Shown here: positions 1-8,123 of the stretch, piece after piece | Layout: each line of letters opens with the position of its first letter | Numbering within the stretch: position 1 is the stretch's first letter | DNA from: CAWBLP01 sp963789495 | GTDB taxonomy: Bacteria; Pseudomonadota; Alphaproteobacteria; Acetobacterales; Acetobacteraceae | Length of the DNA: 64,000 nucleotides | Reading direction: 5' to 3' | Assembly (NCBI GenBank): GCA_963789495.1 | Contig: CAWBLP010000008.1 | Span: forward strand, 434,001-498,000 | The notes under the pieces: generated by a model | Told to the model about the DNA's origin: nothing | What the model saw: the letters and a program-made list of their open reading frames with translations, nothing else | Databases searched by the model: none | Translations under genes and position numbers: made by a program

Positions 1-662
1 TCGACGGGACCCTCACCGACGCGCGGGCGGGTCTGTGTGCCTCGTTTCGCGCCGGCCTTGCCGCGATCGGTTGTCCTGACCAGCCGGACACGGCGCTGGC
101 CGCGTTTCTCGGCGCGCCGCTGCCGATCGTGTTCCGCGCCGTGCGGCCGGAGGTGACGGCGGCCGAGACCCAGCGGGGGATCGAGGCATTCCGGCTCGCC
201 TATGAGCGGGAAGGGATCTATGGCAACACACTCTATCCTGGCATCCGCCGCATGCTGCAGGCGGTGCGGAGCGCCGGCCACCGAAGCTGGATCGTGACCT
301 CCAAGCCAGAGGTCTACGCCCGTAAGGTGGTCGGGCTGCTGGACATTGCACCGCTGATCGACGGCGTCGTCGGCGCCGGCCTGGATGAGCTTGATACCAA
401 GACCCAGCTCGTGGCGCGCGCCATCGCCGCAGCCGGCATGCCACCGGCGCGCGCATTGATGCTTGGCGATCGCAACTACGACGTGGTTGGCGCCCTCAGC
501 AACCAAGTTGCGGTGGTGGGAGCCCTGTGGGGCTATGGTTCAAAAGAGGAACTGGCCGCGGCTGGATGCCAGGCGTTTTCGCTGACGCCCGACGCCTTCC
601 GATCGCAGTACGTGGAGGGCGCCGATGCAGAATCCGTCTTTCGTATGGTCTCGGCCGGTTAA
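1..662 (+). CDS. HAD-family hydrolase, phosphoglycolate phosphatase-like (5' end outside window)
   Basis: The frame is open from base 3, so the true start lies before the window; about 219 residues are visible. The first residues, DGTLTD, are the second half of HAD motif I (DxDGTLxD). Motif II is WIVTSKP around residue 100, and motif IV is MLGDRNYDVVGA near residue 160, giving the GDxxxD acidic pair that binds magnesium. The helical stretch between motifs I and II is the size of a type-1 cap, as in phosphoglycolate phosphatase and related small-molecule phosphatases. The substrate cannot be read from sequence. It ends with TAA, and the lpxA-like gene follows about 150 bases later without an obvious shared operon. 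Confidence 0.85.
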   Translation, partial: DGTLTDARAGLCASFRAGLAAIGCPDQPDTALAAFLGAPLPIVFRAVRPEVTAAETQRGIEAFRLAYEREGIYGNTLYPGIRRMLQAVRSAGHRSWIVTSKPEVYARKVVGLLDIAPLIDGVVGAGLDELDTKTQLVARAIAAAGMPPARALMLGDRNYDVVGALSNQVAVVGALWGYGSKEELAAAGCQAFSLTPDAFRSQYVEGADAESVFRMVSAG

Positions 663-816
663 CTGACAATCCGGCCGTAAAGTCGCCAGAATCATCGTCG
701 AAACAGAGTGTTACATGCTGTTGCTGGAAACATGCGGCAACAATGATTGAGTTGGTCGGCCGATGGCTGGCCCCTAGCCTGACGTGGCTTGTTTGCAGGA
801 TCGGAATACCGCCAGA

Positions 817-1641
817 ATGGATGCCATGCCGGACCCGGTCGTCCTGAGTCCCTCTCGCACCACGATTCATCCCAGCGCCATCATCGCCCCTGGTGCCGAA
901 ATCGGCGCCGGCGTGCGGATCGGCCCGTTCTGCACCGTGGGATCCGATGTCACGATCGAGGACGGTGCCAAACTCGTTTCTCATGTGGTGGTGGAAGGCC
1001 ATACGCGGATCGGCGCAGACGTGGTGCTGTACCCGTTCTGCACCGTCGGCCTGGCGCCGCAGGACCTGAAATACCGCGGCGAGCCGACCCGCTGCGAGAT
1101 CGGCGCCCGCACCCAGATCCGCGAGCATTGCACGATCCATCGCGGCACCGTCACCGGGCGCGGCATCACCCGCGTCGGCAGCGACTGCCTGCTGATGGCG
1201 GTGGCGCATGTCGCGCATGACTGCGCGCTGGGCGATCACGTGATCATCGCCAACAATGCGGTGATGGGCGGCCATGTCAGCATCGCCGACCACGTGGTAA
1301 TCGGCGGCTCCGCGGCGATCCATCAGTTCGTGCGCATCGGCCGGGCGGCGATGATCGGCGGTGTGTCCGGCGTGGAAGCGGATGTCATCCCGTTCGGCAG
1401 CGTGATCGGCAATCGTGCACGGCTGGCTGGGTTGAACGTGATCGGCCTGAAACGCCGCGGCTTCGACAAGGCGCAGATCCAGCGGCTGCATACGGCGTTT
1501 CGCGCGCTGTTCCGCCACGAGGGCGTGTTCGCGCAGCGGCTGGAGGAAACGCGACAACGCTTCGGCGACGATCCGCTGGTTGCCGAGGTGCTGGCGTTTA
1601 TCGACACAGCCGGCCATCGCGGATTGATCCGCGCGGAGTAG
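817..1641 (+). CDS. lpxA: Acyl-ACP--UDP-N-acetylglucosamine O-acyltransferase-like protein (LpxA family)
   Basis: Protein of 274 residues made of hexapeptide repeats forming a left-handed beta-helix. The core HVAHDCALGDHVIIANNAV contains the histidine equivalent to catalytic His125 of E. coli LpxA. IHQFVRIG, GLKRRGF and the alpha-helical C-terminus also match LpxA. The reaction would be 3-O-acylation of UDP-GlcNAc, the first step of lipid A synthesis, in the cytoplasm. It stands alone here rather than next to lpxD/fabZ/lpxB, so it could be a second, specialised copy. The start at 817 was chosen because upstream in-frame codons would add a tail that is unusual for the family; ATG 826 is a possible alternative. 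Confidence 0.85.
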   Translation: MDAMPDPVVLSPSRTTIHPSAIIAPGAEIGAGVRIGPFCTVGSDVTIEDGAKLVSHVVVEGHTRIGADVVLYPFCTVGLAPQDLKYRGEPTRCEIGARTQIREHCTIHRGTVTGRGITRVGSDCLLMAVAHVAHDCALGDHVIIANNAVMGGHVSIADHVVIGGSAAIHQFVRIGRAAMIGGVSGVEADVIPFGSVIGNRARLAGLNVIGLKRRGFDKAQIQRLHTAFRALFRHEGVFAQRLEETRQRFGDDPLVAEVLAFIDTAGHRGLIRAE

Positions 1642-1656
1642 GTGCCGGGACGGATC

Positions 1657-1832
1657 GGGGGCGCTGCCCTTGAAGCCCCGCCAAGAGCCCGGCCCCTGGG
1701 AACCAACTCCATTTGGGGTGGCAGGGCGCGCGAGCCTCCCTCCCCACCCCAAACCGAAGCCGATTGCAAAGGTGAGCCCTTGCCGGAGCTCCGGGAGGCA
1801 ACGCCCCGTGGCGGGTTCGGGGCAACGCCCCG
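1657..1832 (+). repeat. Modular hairpin repeat, copy 1
   Basis: Intergenic element that shares both halves with the copies at 16488-16747 and 42580-42703. The left half runs from GGGGCGCTGCCC through CCAAGAGCCCGGCCCCTGG, and the right half from GATTGCAAAGG to CGGGGCAACGCCCCG. The centre is a shortened inverted repeat (TTTGGGGTGG ... CCACCCCAAA). It consists almost entirely of short consecutive stem-loops. Confidence 0.8.
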
Positions 1833-1896
1833 ATGCTTGCGACCGCCGCGTCTCCCTCCTACGCTCATGGCAGCGCCGTCAACAGGAGCGTCCACC

Positions 1897-2820
1897 ATGC
1901 CGCAATCGCAGGGAACCCGATTCACCGCCGATCCCCTTACCTTCATCGTCCGCCACCAACTCTGGGACGGCAATGTCGAGGACCACGTGGACCAGGGTGT
2001 GTCCATCGACGTGGCCGCCGATGTCGACGGCAAGCAGACCTCGCTGCTGCGCTTCAACTGCTTCGACATCGAGCGGAGTTACGTCTACGGCCCGGAAAAT
2101 GCGGAGCTGTCGACGCCTGGCCGGGTCGGCGGCGGAATGGGTGTGCACTGCCGGATGGACCCGATCACCGATGGCAATCCGATTGGCTGGACCATCCGGA
2201 TGCTGAGCAGCAAGCTGCCGAAGATGCTGGACCGCGCTGGATACCCGCAGATCGCAGAAGCGACCGACCTCGCCGCGGTGCGGGGTATCCTGCCCGAGGT
2301 GGATGCCTGCGCCCGCGAGACTTTCATCAGCAAGCGAAACACGGTGAAGCACAACCGTGGCACCGACATGTTTGAAGCCGGCAACATCCGGTTCGGACTG
2401 GAAATGCGACGGCAGCGCAACGGTGACGGCGGCCTTGCGCTGCATGTCCTCGGCGATGTCGGCGGGTCGAAAGGCAAATCCTACGTCGAAGAAACCGAGC
2501 TGCTGGCGTTCGACTGTTTCTGGCAGGGCGCCCATTACCATTATGGGCCGCGCAACAAGAACCATCGGATCAACTGGGACTTGACCATCATTGACGATCC
2601 CCTGGAATGGACCTTCGAACAGCTCGAGAACCGCAAGCTCGGCCAGATGATCGAGCGCGCCGGCTATCCCGGGATCGCGGCCGACCTGGATCTGGACAAG
2701 ATCGCCGCGGTGCTGCCGGCGCTGAAAAAACGCGCCTTCGAAATGTACGAGGAAGGCGAGCGGTTGACCGGCCACAAGGGATTGCCGCTGGAGTTCACCC
2801 CAAACCTGGCCGCCGAATAG
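1897..2820 (+). CDS. Unknown protein with two tandem copies of one domain
   Basis: 307 residues from ATG 1897, which has an AGGAG-type ribosome site at 1883-1887; upstream codons run through the repeat element and were rejected. I do not recognise the family. The two halves are related: LRFNCFDIERSYVYGPEN aligns with LAFDCFWQGAHYHYGPRN, DRAGYPQIA with ERAGYPGIA, and DLAAVRGILPEV with DLDKIAAVLPAL. There is no signal peptide or membrane segment, so it is probably cytoplasmic. The aromatic and glycine-rich YGPxN motif, the conserved RAGYPxIA helix and many acidic residues suggest a duplicated ligand-binding fold. No function is assigned. Confidence 0.8.
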   Translation: MPQSQGTRFTADPLTFIVRHQLWDGNVEDHVDQGVSIDVAADVDGKQTSLLRFNCFDIERSYVYGPENAELSTPGRVGGGMGVHCRMDPITDGNPIGWTIRMLSSKLPKMLDRAGYPQIAEATDLAAVRGILPEVDACARETFISKRNTVKHNRGTDMFEAGNIRFGLEMRRQRNGDGGLALHVLGDVGGSKGKSYVEETELLAFDCFWQGAHYHYGPRNKNHRINWDLTIIDDPLEWTFEQLENRKLGQMIERAGYPGIAADLDLDKIAAVLPALKKRAFEMYEEGERLTGHKGLPLEFTPNLAAE

Positions 2821-2877
2821 CCCACGCCCCGTCACTGACCGGACGGTTCACGCCCGTCCTGAATAAATAATACTCCC

Positions 2878-2974
2878 CCGTCCTGGCCGGGCCAGGCCCG
2901 GCCACCTACCCAAGAGGGAGCCTGCAGAGCATTAGATCGTTTCGGTACGGGTGGCCGGGTCAGGCCTGGCCACG
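2878..2974. repeat. Pair of inverted REP-like palindromes
   Basis: CGTCCTGGCCGGGCC at 2879-2893 and GGTGGCCGGGTCAGGCCTGG starting at 2950 are inverted copies of a short GC-rich palindromic unit found at several other intergenic sites. They sit between the convergent genes at 1897-2820 and 3089-4237, where such units often act as bidirectional terminators; that role is inference. Confidence 0.6.
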
Positions 2975-3088
2975 AGGGCAAGGTCAGCCTGTGCGTTGAC
3001 GCCCGCTTCGGGCGCCGCCAGGACGGGCGTAGCTGCCCCGTGCGCCTATGGCATGGTCCCGGCCATTGACGGGCAGCGTCGTCCACGC

Positions 3089-4237
3089 TCAGGCCCGGAA
3101 CTTCTCGACCCCGGCCCAATCGATCTCCAACCCGAACCCCGGCGCCTCCGACAGGCACACCATGCCGTCGCGAACCTCCGCCCCACCGCGGTAGATCGCG
3201 TGGTGCAGCGGATGGCGCGCCGGATCGCCATGTGATTCCGCGGCGAATGCAGCATCGCCGAACGCCGACACCAGATGCGCATGCAGATGCCCGACCGAAT
3301 GCGGCGCGATCAGCACACCCTTCTGCTCCGCGTAATGCGCGATCCGCAGTGATTCGGTGAATCCAGCATGCCGGGTGGAATCGAACTGCACGTAACGAAT
3401 CGCGCCCGAGTCGATAAAATCGCGTACCGTGTAGCGGTGCCATTCCCGCTCACCGTGCGCCAGCGGGATCGGCGACGCCGCAGCCAGGCGCTGGAAATCC
3501 GCCGGCTGCAGATACCAATGCAGCGGCTCCTCCAGCCAGAAGATGTCGCAGGGCGCGACCGAGGCAGCGAATTTGATGCAGCCTGCGACGTCATAGGGCG
3601 CATTCATGTCCAGCATGAACAGCACATCGGGGCCGATCGCCTGCCGCACAGCGCGAATGCGGGCCACTTCATCCGGCAGCGACAGCGCACCGCATTTCAG
3701 CTTGACGGCACGATAGCCGGAAGAAACGAAGCCAGCGAGTTCTTCGGCAGCGGCATCAAATGCCTCACCCTCCAGGTAGTACCCGCCGGTCGCATAGGTG
3801 AATACTTCCGTCCGCGTGCCGCCGAGCAGGCGGAACACCGGCAGGCCGGCCGCCTTGCCCTTGATGTCCCACAACGCGATGTCGATCCCGCCGATCGCCG
3901 CCATGATCTGCGGCCGTTGGTTGCGCGGCAGCGGCGCGGGCATGCCGTCCCAGCCGCCCAGACCGCCCGGGCGCGGCGAAGTCAGCGAGAACAACTTCGC
4001 CCAGATCTCGGTATGGCCGAGCGGGTCCATCCCCTGCACCACGCTGGCGAATTTCTTCACCAGGTCGCAGATGATGGTTTGCGGGCCACCGGAAATCTCG
4101 CCGAAGCCGACGATGCCCTGGTCGGTGCGGACTTCCACCAGAACGACCTGCGCGCGGTCCATCAGCTCATGCGCGGTCCACCGCGCCTGCGCCAGTGCGA
4201 CGGACAGCGGATGCGCGATGATCTCAGTGATCTTCAT
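3089..4237 (-). CDS. Mandelate racemase/muconate lactonizing enzyme family protein (enolase superfamily)
   Basis: 382 residues from ATG at 4237. Enolase-superfamily features: an N-terminal capping domain (about 1-130), then a barrel with KLKC (KxK base), MLDMN (first metal ligand Asp), FWLEEPLHW (second metal ligand Glu), HGERE (third acidic ligand) and IAPHSVGH on the last strands. These enzymes remove the proton alpha to a carboxylate of sugar acids or related substrates; the exact substrate is not predictable. The start codon overlaps the stop of the upstream serine hydrolase gene by four bases (ATGA), so the two are translationally coupled and probably act in one catabolic pathway, for example lactone opening followed by sugar-acid dehydration or racemisation (inference). 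Confidence 0.88.
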   Translation of the reverse strand: MKITEIIAHPLSVALAQARWTAHELMDRAQVVLVEVRTDQGIVGFGEISGGPQTIICDLVKKFASVVQGMDPLGHTEIWAKLFSLTSPRPGGLGGWDGMPAPLPRNQRPQIMAAIGGIDIALWDIKGKAAGLPVFRLLGGTRTEVFTYATGGYYLEGEAFDAAAEELAGFVSSGYRAVKLKCGALSLPDEVARIRAVRQAIGPDVLFMLDMNAPYDVAGCIKFAASVAPCDIFWLEEPLHWYLQPADFQRLAAASPIPLAHGEREWHRYTVRDFIDSGAIRYVQFDSTRHAGFTESLRIAHYAEQKGVLIAPHSVGHLHAHLVSAFGDAAFAAESHGDPARHPLHHAIYRGGAEVRDGMVCLSEAPGFGLEIDWAGVEKFRA

Positions 4238-5472
4238 GACTGGTCCGCCAGCGCCTGATACACCAGCGCATTGATCAACGGTCGGAAGCGGCGGCGCTGC
4301 TCGCCAGGCACCTGCGCCATGAACACGACGGCCAGGTCCTCCGTCGGATCGGCCCACCACAGGGTTCCGTAGGCGCCGTTCCAATAGAACTCCCCCAGGC
4401 TGCCCATCAGCGTACTGGCGCGGGCTCGAACCGCGACCGTCAGGCCGAAATCGTAACCTTCGGAATTCGGATCGAGTGCTGGGATCCGGTTCTCGATCTC
4501 CGGCGTCATGCGGTTGGTCCGCATCGCCTCCACGGTCTTGCGGCCGAGGATGCGTGCGTCGCCTAGACTGCCGCCTGCCAGCAGCATCTGGGCAAACCGA
4601 AGATAATCCAGCGCGGTCGATGCCAGGCCGCCGCCACCGCAGTCGAACCGTAGCGCCTGCGCCCGATCCGGCACCATCTGCGCCGCGCCGGTATCGGGAT
4701 CGCGCGGCAGCGGACGGGCAAGCCGCGTCATCCTGTCGGCCGGCACCTGGAAGCTGGTATCCAGCATGCCAAGCGGCGCGAACAGACGCCGTTGCAGAAA
4801 CGAACCGAGACTTTGGCCGCTGAGCGCTTCCACCACCAGGCCGATGACGTCGATGGAAAGTCCGTAGTCCCAGACTGTGCCTGGTTGATACAGCAGCGGC
4901 GCGGCCGCCAGCCGGTCCAGAAATGCCGCGGCATCGAGACTGGCGCCGGCGGCATTGGACGACGCGGGATACAGCGTGTGCACCGCGGTGGTGCCGCGCC
5001 CGCCATAGGTCAGGCCGGAGGTATGGCGCATCAGGTCCAGCATCGTGATGGATCGTGCGGCCGGCACGGTGTCGATCGGTCCCTGTCCGGCGAGGACGCG
5101 CTCATTCAGCACCGCGACACGCCGGTTGCCGAGTTGCGGCAGGAAACGCTCGACCGGGTCGGCCAGCCCGAGGCGGCCTTCCTCCCAAAGCAGCAGCCCG
5201 GCCACGCCGGTGACCGGCTTGGTCATGGAGGCGATGGCGAACAGGGCGTCCCGCGGCATCGGGGTTTGCCGATCCGGGCCGAGATGGCCAACGGCTTCGT
5301 GGAACACCAGGCGCCCGTGCCGGGCGATCGCGATCACCGCACCGGGCAGTTGGCCGGCTTCGATTTCTCTGTTTATGACAGTAATGATCCGACCGAGCCG
5401 GGCGGAGGACATGCCGACTGCTTCCGGTTCGGCTTGGATCAGGGCTGGTTGGTTGGCCGTGGTTGCGGTCAT
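4234..5472 (-). CDS. Serine hydrolase, class C beta-lactamase-like family
   Basis: 412 residues. IASMTKPVTG near residue 80 contains the SxxK nucleophile/base motif, and WDYGLSIDVIG gives the tyrosine of the YxN/YxS region. The fold is that of class C beta-lactamases, DD-peptidases and EstB-type esterases. There is no clear signal peptide, so a cytoplasmic esterase or lactonase is more likely than a cell-wall enzyme. It is the first gene of a two-gene minus-strand operon with the enolase-superfamily enzyme, joined by an ATGA overlap. The region upstream is a 319-base divergent intergenic segment with a Crp-like palindrome. Confidence 0.88.
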   Translation of the reverse strand: MTATTANQPALIQAEPEAVGMSSARLGRIITVINREIEAGQLPGAVIAIARHGRLVFHEAVGHLGPDRQTPMPRDALFAIASMTKPVTGVAGLLLWEEGRLGLADPVERFLPQLGNRRVAVLNERVLAGQGPIDTVPAARSITMLDLMRHTSGLTYGGRGTTAVHTLYPASSNAAGASLDAAAFLDRLAAAPLLYQPGTVWDYGLSIDVIGLVVEALSGQSLGSFLQRRLFAPLGMLDTSFQVPADRMTRLARPLPRDPDTGAAQMVPDRAQALRFDCGGGGLASTALDYLRFAQMLLAGGSLGDARILGRKTVEAMRTNRMTPEIENRIPALDPNSEGYDFGLTVAVRARASTLMGSLGEFYWNGAYGTLWWADPTEDLAVVFMAQVPGEQRRRFRPLINALVYQALADQS

Positions 5473-5606
5473 GTCGCTTCTCCCGGTTCCGCTGGCGTTC
5501 AGTCCCGGAACCCGCGGCGAGCCTGTCGGAGGCGGCCAGGAGGGTCAATCCAGGTGCACCGGCACCATCCCGTCTTGACCGGGCTAACCCGCCATTTGCG
5601 CCTCGG

Positions 5607-5624
5607 CCGTGATGCAGGTCACGC
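5607..5624. promoter_or_regulatory. Crp/Fnr-type palindrome in a divergent promoter region
   Basis: CGTGATGCAGGTCACG at 5608-5623 has perfect GTGA-N6-TCAC half-sites, the spacing of Crp-family operators. It lies between the minus-strand hydrolase operon (starting 5472) and the plus-strand lyase/CoA-transferase operon (starting 5792), a position from which it could control either or both. The rest of 5473-5791 holds no gene; a REP-like unit lies near 5571-5592. Confidence 0.4.
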
Positions 5625-5791
5625 TCGGCCCGTGGACGCCCGTCGTCATGGTGCAGATGGCGAGGTCAGACCCGGCCGAGACGCGGGGCAATCGCCACGG
5701 CCGGTTCTGGCGGGGCGGGCGCCGCGGCGTTTCCCACGGACGGACGGACTGCTTATCGTGGGGCGGAGGTAAACCGATCCAGGATCGCGAC

Positions 5792-6682
5792 ATGGACAAA
5801 TCAACTCGACCACTGCGCAGCCTGCTGTTCGCGCCGGGCAATCATGCGCGCCGCGTCGCGAAGGCGCTGTCCCTCGCTGCCGACGCGGTGATCCTCGATC
5901 TGGAAGATGCTGTCGCGATCGCCGAGAAACCCGCGACCCGCGCGGTGGTGGCGGGGGTGCTGGAACATCCACGGCAGGGACTGCTGTATGTCCGGGTCAA
6001 CGCCGTGGACACCGCATTCTGTTACGGTGACCTGGTTGCGGTCGTGCAGCGCGGTCTCGACGGCATCATTCTGCCGAAGGTGGAAAGCGCCGCCGGCCTC
6101 GCCACCGTCGATTGGCTGCTGGCGCAGTTGGAACGCGAGCGGGACCTGCCGCCTGGCGACATCGATCTGATCCCGATCATCGAGACGGCCCGCGGTGTGC
6201 GGGAGATCGACGCGATGCTTGCGGCCGGCACGCGCGTCCGCCGCGTGGCCTTCGGTGCCGGCGACTTCACGCTCGACGTGAACATGGTATGGAGCCGGAA
6301 CGAGGCCGAGCTGGCGCACGCCCGTGCGGTGATCGTGACCGCATCCCGGGCCGCCGGCGTGGACGCACCGCTGGACACGGTGTGGGTCGATCTGAGCGAC
6401 GCCGAGGGCCTGGACGCCTCCGCCCGCACCGCTTTGGGCTGCGGCTTCCAGGGCAAGATGTGCATTCATCCCGACCAGGTCGCGGTGCTGAACCGCGTCT
6501 TCACGCCGAGTGATGCTGAGGTTGCGTTTGCGGAACGCGTTGCCGCGGCCTTCGCCAAGGCCGAAGCCGAGGGCAGCGCGGCCATCCAGCTCGATGGAAA
6601 GTTCATCGACTACCCCATCGTGTATCGCGCACAACGCGTGTTGCAGAAGATCGCGACGATCCGCGCTCGGGAGGCCCGGTGA
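5792..6682 (+). CDS. CoA ester lyase of the CitE/HpcH-HpaI aldolase superfamily
   Basis: 296 residues from ATG 5792. The N-terminus RSLLFAPGNHARRVAKAL and LEDAV are typical of citrate lyase beta/malyl-CoA and citramalyl-CoA lyases, as are ILPKVESA, IIETARGV, FGAGDFTLDV and the end GFQGKMCIHPDQV. The acidic metal ligands lie in LEDAV and GAGDF. The likely reaction is reversible C-C cleavage of a malyl-, citramalyl- or beta-methylmalyl-CoA type thioester. Its stop overlaps the start of the class III CoA-transferase gene (TGATG). That pairing would let the transferase activate the free acid and the lyase split it, as in itaconate or C5-dicarboxylate pathways (inference). Confidence 0.88.
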   Translation: MDKSTRPLRSLLFAPGNHARRVAKALSLAADAVILDLEDAVAIAEKPATRAVVAGVLEHPRQGLLYVRVNAVDTAFCYGDLVAVVQRGLDGIILPKVESAAGLATVDWLLAQLERERDLPPGDIDLIPIIETARGVREIDAMLAAGTRVRRVAFGAGDFTLDVNMVWSRNEAELAHARAVIVTASRAAGVDAPLDTVWVDLSDAEGLDASARTALGCGFQGKMCIHPDQVAVLNRVFTPSDAEVAFAERVAAAFAKAEAEGSAAIQLDGKFIDYPIVYRAQRVLQKIATIRAREAR

Positions 6683-7866
6683 TGACGGACAAACCCGCAG
6701 GGCCGCTCGACGGTATCAAGGTGCTCGACCTGTGCAGCTATCTTGCCGGGCCGTACGGCTGCACTCTGCTGGCCGATTTTGGTGCCGACGTGATCAAGAT
6801 CGAATCACCGCAAGGCGACATGCTGCGGCAGTTCCCGTCGAGCCTCGACGGGGAGAGCCGGTTCTTCCTCGGCACCAATCGCGGCAAGCGGGCGCTGGCG
6901 CTCGACCTGAAACAGCCAGAAGGATTGGCCGTGCTGCACCGCATGGTGGCGGATGCCGATGTGCTGGTGGAGAATTTTCGACCGTCGGTGCCTGCTCGGC
7001 TGGGCATCGACTATCCGCGGCTGCGGGAGACGAACCCGCGGCTGATCTACGCCGGGCTGACGGGGTACGGCGATGTCGGGCCGCTCAGCGAGAAGGGTGG
7101 CTTCGACCAGGTGATGCAGTGCCTGAGCGGCATGGCGGTGTTCCAGGGCGGCGCGGCCGACAAGCCGCAACTGGTGCTTGGCTCGGTGCTCGATTATTTC
7201 ACCTCGGCACTGCTCGCCTATGGCGTGACCGCGGCGCTGTTCCAACGAGAACGCAGCGGTCGCGGACAATATCTCAGCCTCTCACTGCTGCGCAGCGCGT
7301 TGACCATCCAGGCCGGCCGCTTCGTCTGGGCCGAGAGCGAGGGACGCGATGTCGCGCGCGAGTCCGGCACCGGCGGCTTGACCGGCATCCATCCGACCAG
7401 GAGCGGCGCGCTCTATGTATCGCTGCACTCCAATCATTTCTTCGCCGCGTTCTGTGAGCTGATCGGCCGGCCGGACCTGGCGAGCGATCCGCGTTGCGCC
7501 ACGATGCGCAGCCGTGCCGAACATGCCGCGGCTTTGTTGCCGGATGTGCGCGCCGCGCTGGCGGGACGTTCAGCGCTGGAATGGGAGGCGCTGTTCGGCG
7601 AGCGCGTGCCGTGCGCGGCGGTGCGGCCGATCGAGGAGATGTTCGACCATCCGCAAGTGGTTGCCGACGACCTGGTGACAACACTCGATCATCCGGTGGT
7701 GGGACCGTACCGGACGATGACCAAGCCGGTGAAGTTTTCCGAGACGCCGGGGCCTGCTTCGACCGCCGCGCCGCTGTTCGGCCAGCACAGTGACGCGGTG
7801 CTGGCGGGGTATGGGTATTCGCAGGCGGAGATTGCGGCGTTGCGGGAGCGCGGGGTGGTGAGCTAA
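6682..7866 (+). CDS. Class III (CaiB/BaiF) CoA-transferase
   Basis: 394 residues from ATG 6682, preceded by GGGAGG at 6669-6674; GTG 6679 is in frame but too close to the ribosome site. Family marks are the N-terminal LDGIKVLDLCSYLAGPYG, LLADFGADVIKIESP, DLKQPEGLAVLH, VLVENFRP, and the C-terminal VVGPYRTMTKPVKFS and PLFGQHSDAVL. The catalytic aspartate of the family falls in EKGGFDQVMQ. The enzyme would move CoA between carboxylic acids, probably making the thioester used by the co-transcribed CitE-like lyase. The donor and acceptor acids cannot be read from sequence. Confidence 0.9.
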   Translation: MTDKPAGPLDGIKVLDLCSYLAGPYGCTLLADFGADVIKIESPQGDMLRQFPSSLDGESRFFLGTNRGKRALALDLKQPEGLAVLHRMVADADVLVENFRPSVPARLGIDYPRLRETNPRLIYAGLTGYGDVGPLSEKGGFDQVMQCLSGMAVFQGGAADKPQLVLGSVLDYFTSALLAYGVTAALFQRERSGRGQYLSLSLLRSALTIQAGRFVWAESEGRDVARESGTGGLTGIHPTRSGALYVSLHSNHFFAAFCELIGRPDLASDPRCATMRSRAEHAAALLPDVRAALAGRSALEWEALFGERVPCAAVRPIEEMFDHPQVVADDLVTTLDHPVVGPYRTMTKPVKFSETPGPASTAAPLFGQHSDAVLAGYGYSQAEIAALRERGVVS

Positions 7867-8123
7867 GTCGGGATGAACGCGTCACCGGTGAAGCAAAACA
7901 CGGCTGCGTTATAACCTGCATTCCTCACCGGGTTTCGATCAAGGTCGTGTTGCTCTGATCTTTGGGATTCGCGCGGCGGATTTGCCGCACGCGGAGAATA
8001 GCGTTTGGCCAAAGAACAAGTCTTGGTCTCACACAATTTGAGAAGAAGTAGACCGATTGTGCATCGAGTATGATGATGCGGACTTCGCGACCGGACCGAT
8101 TGAAGCCATATCGTGTTTCTGCC

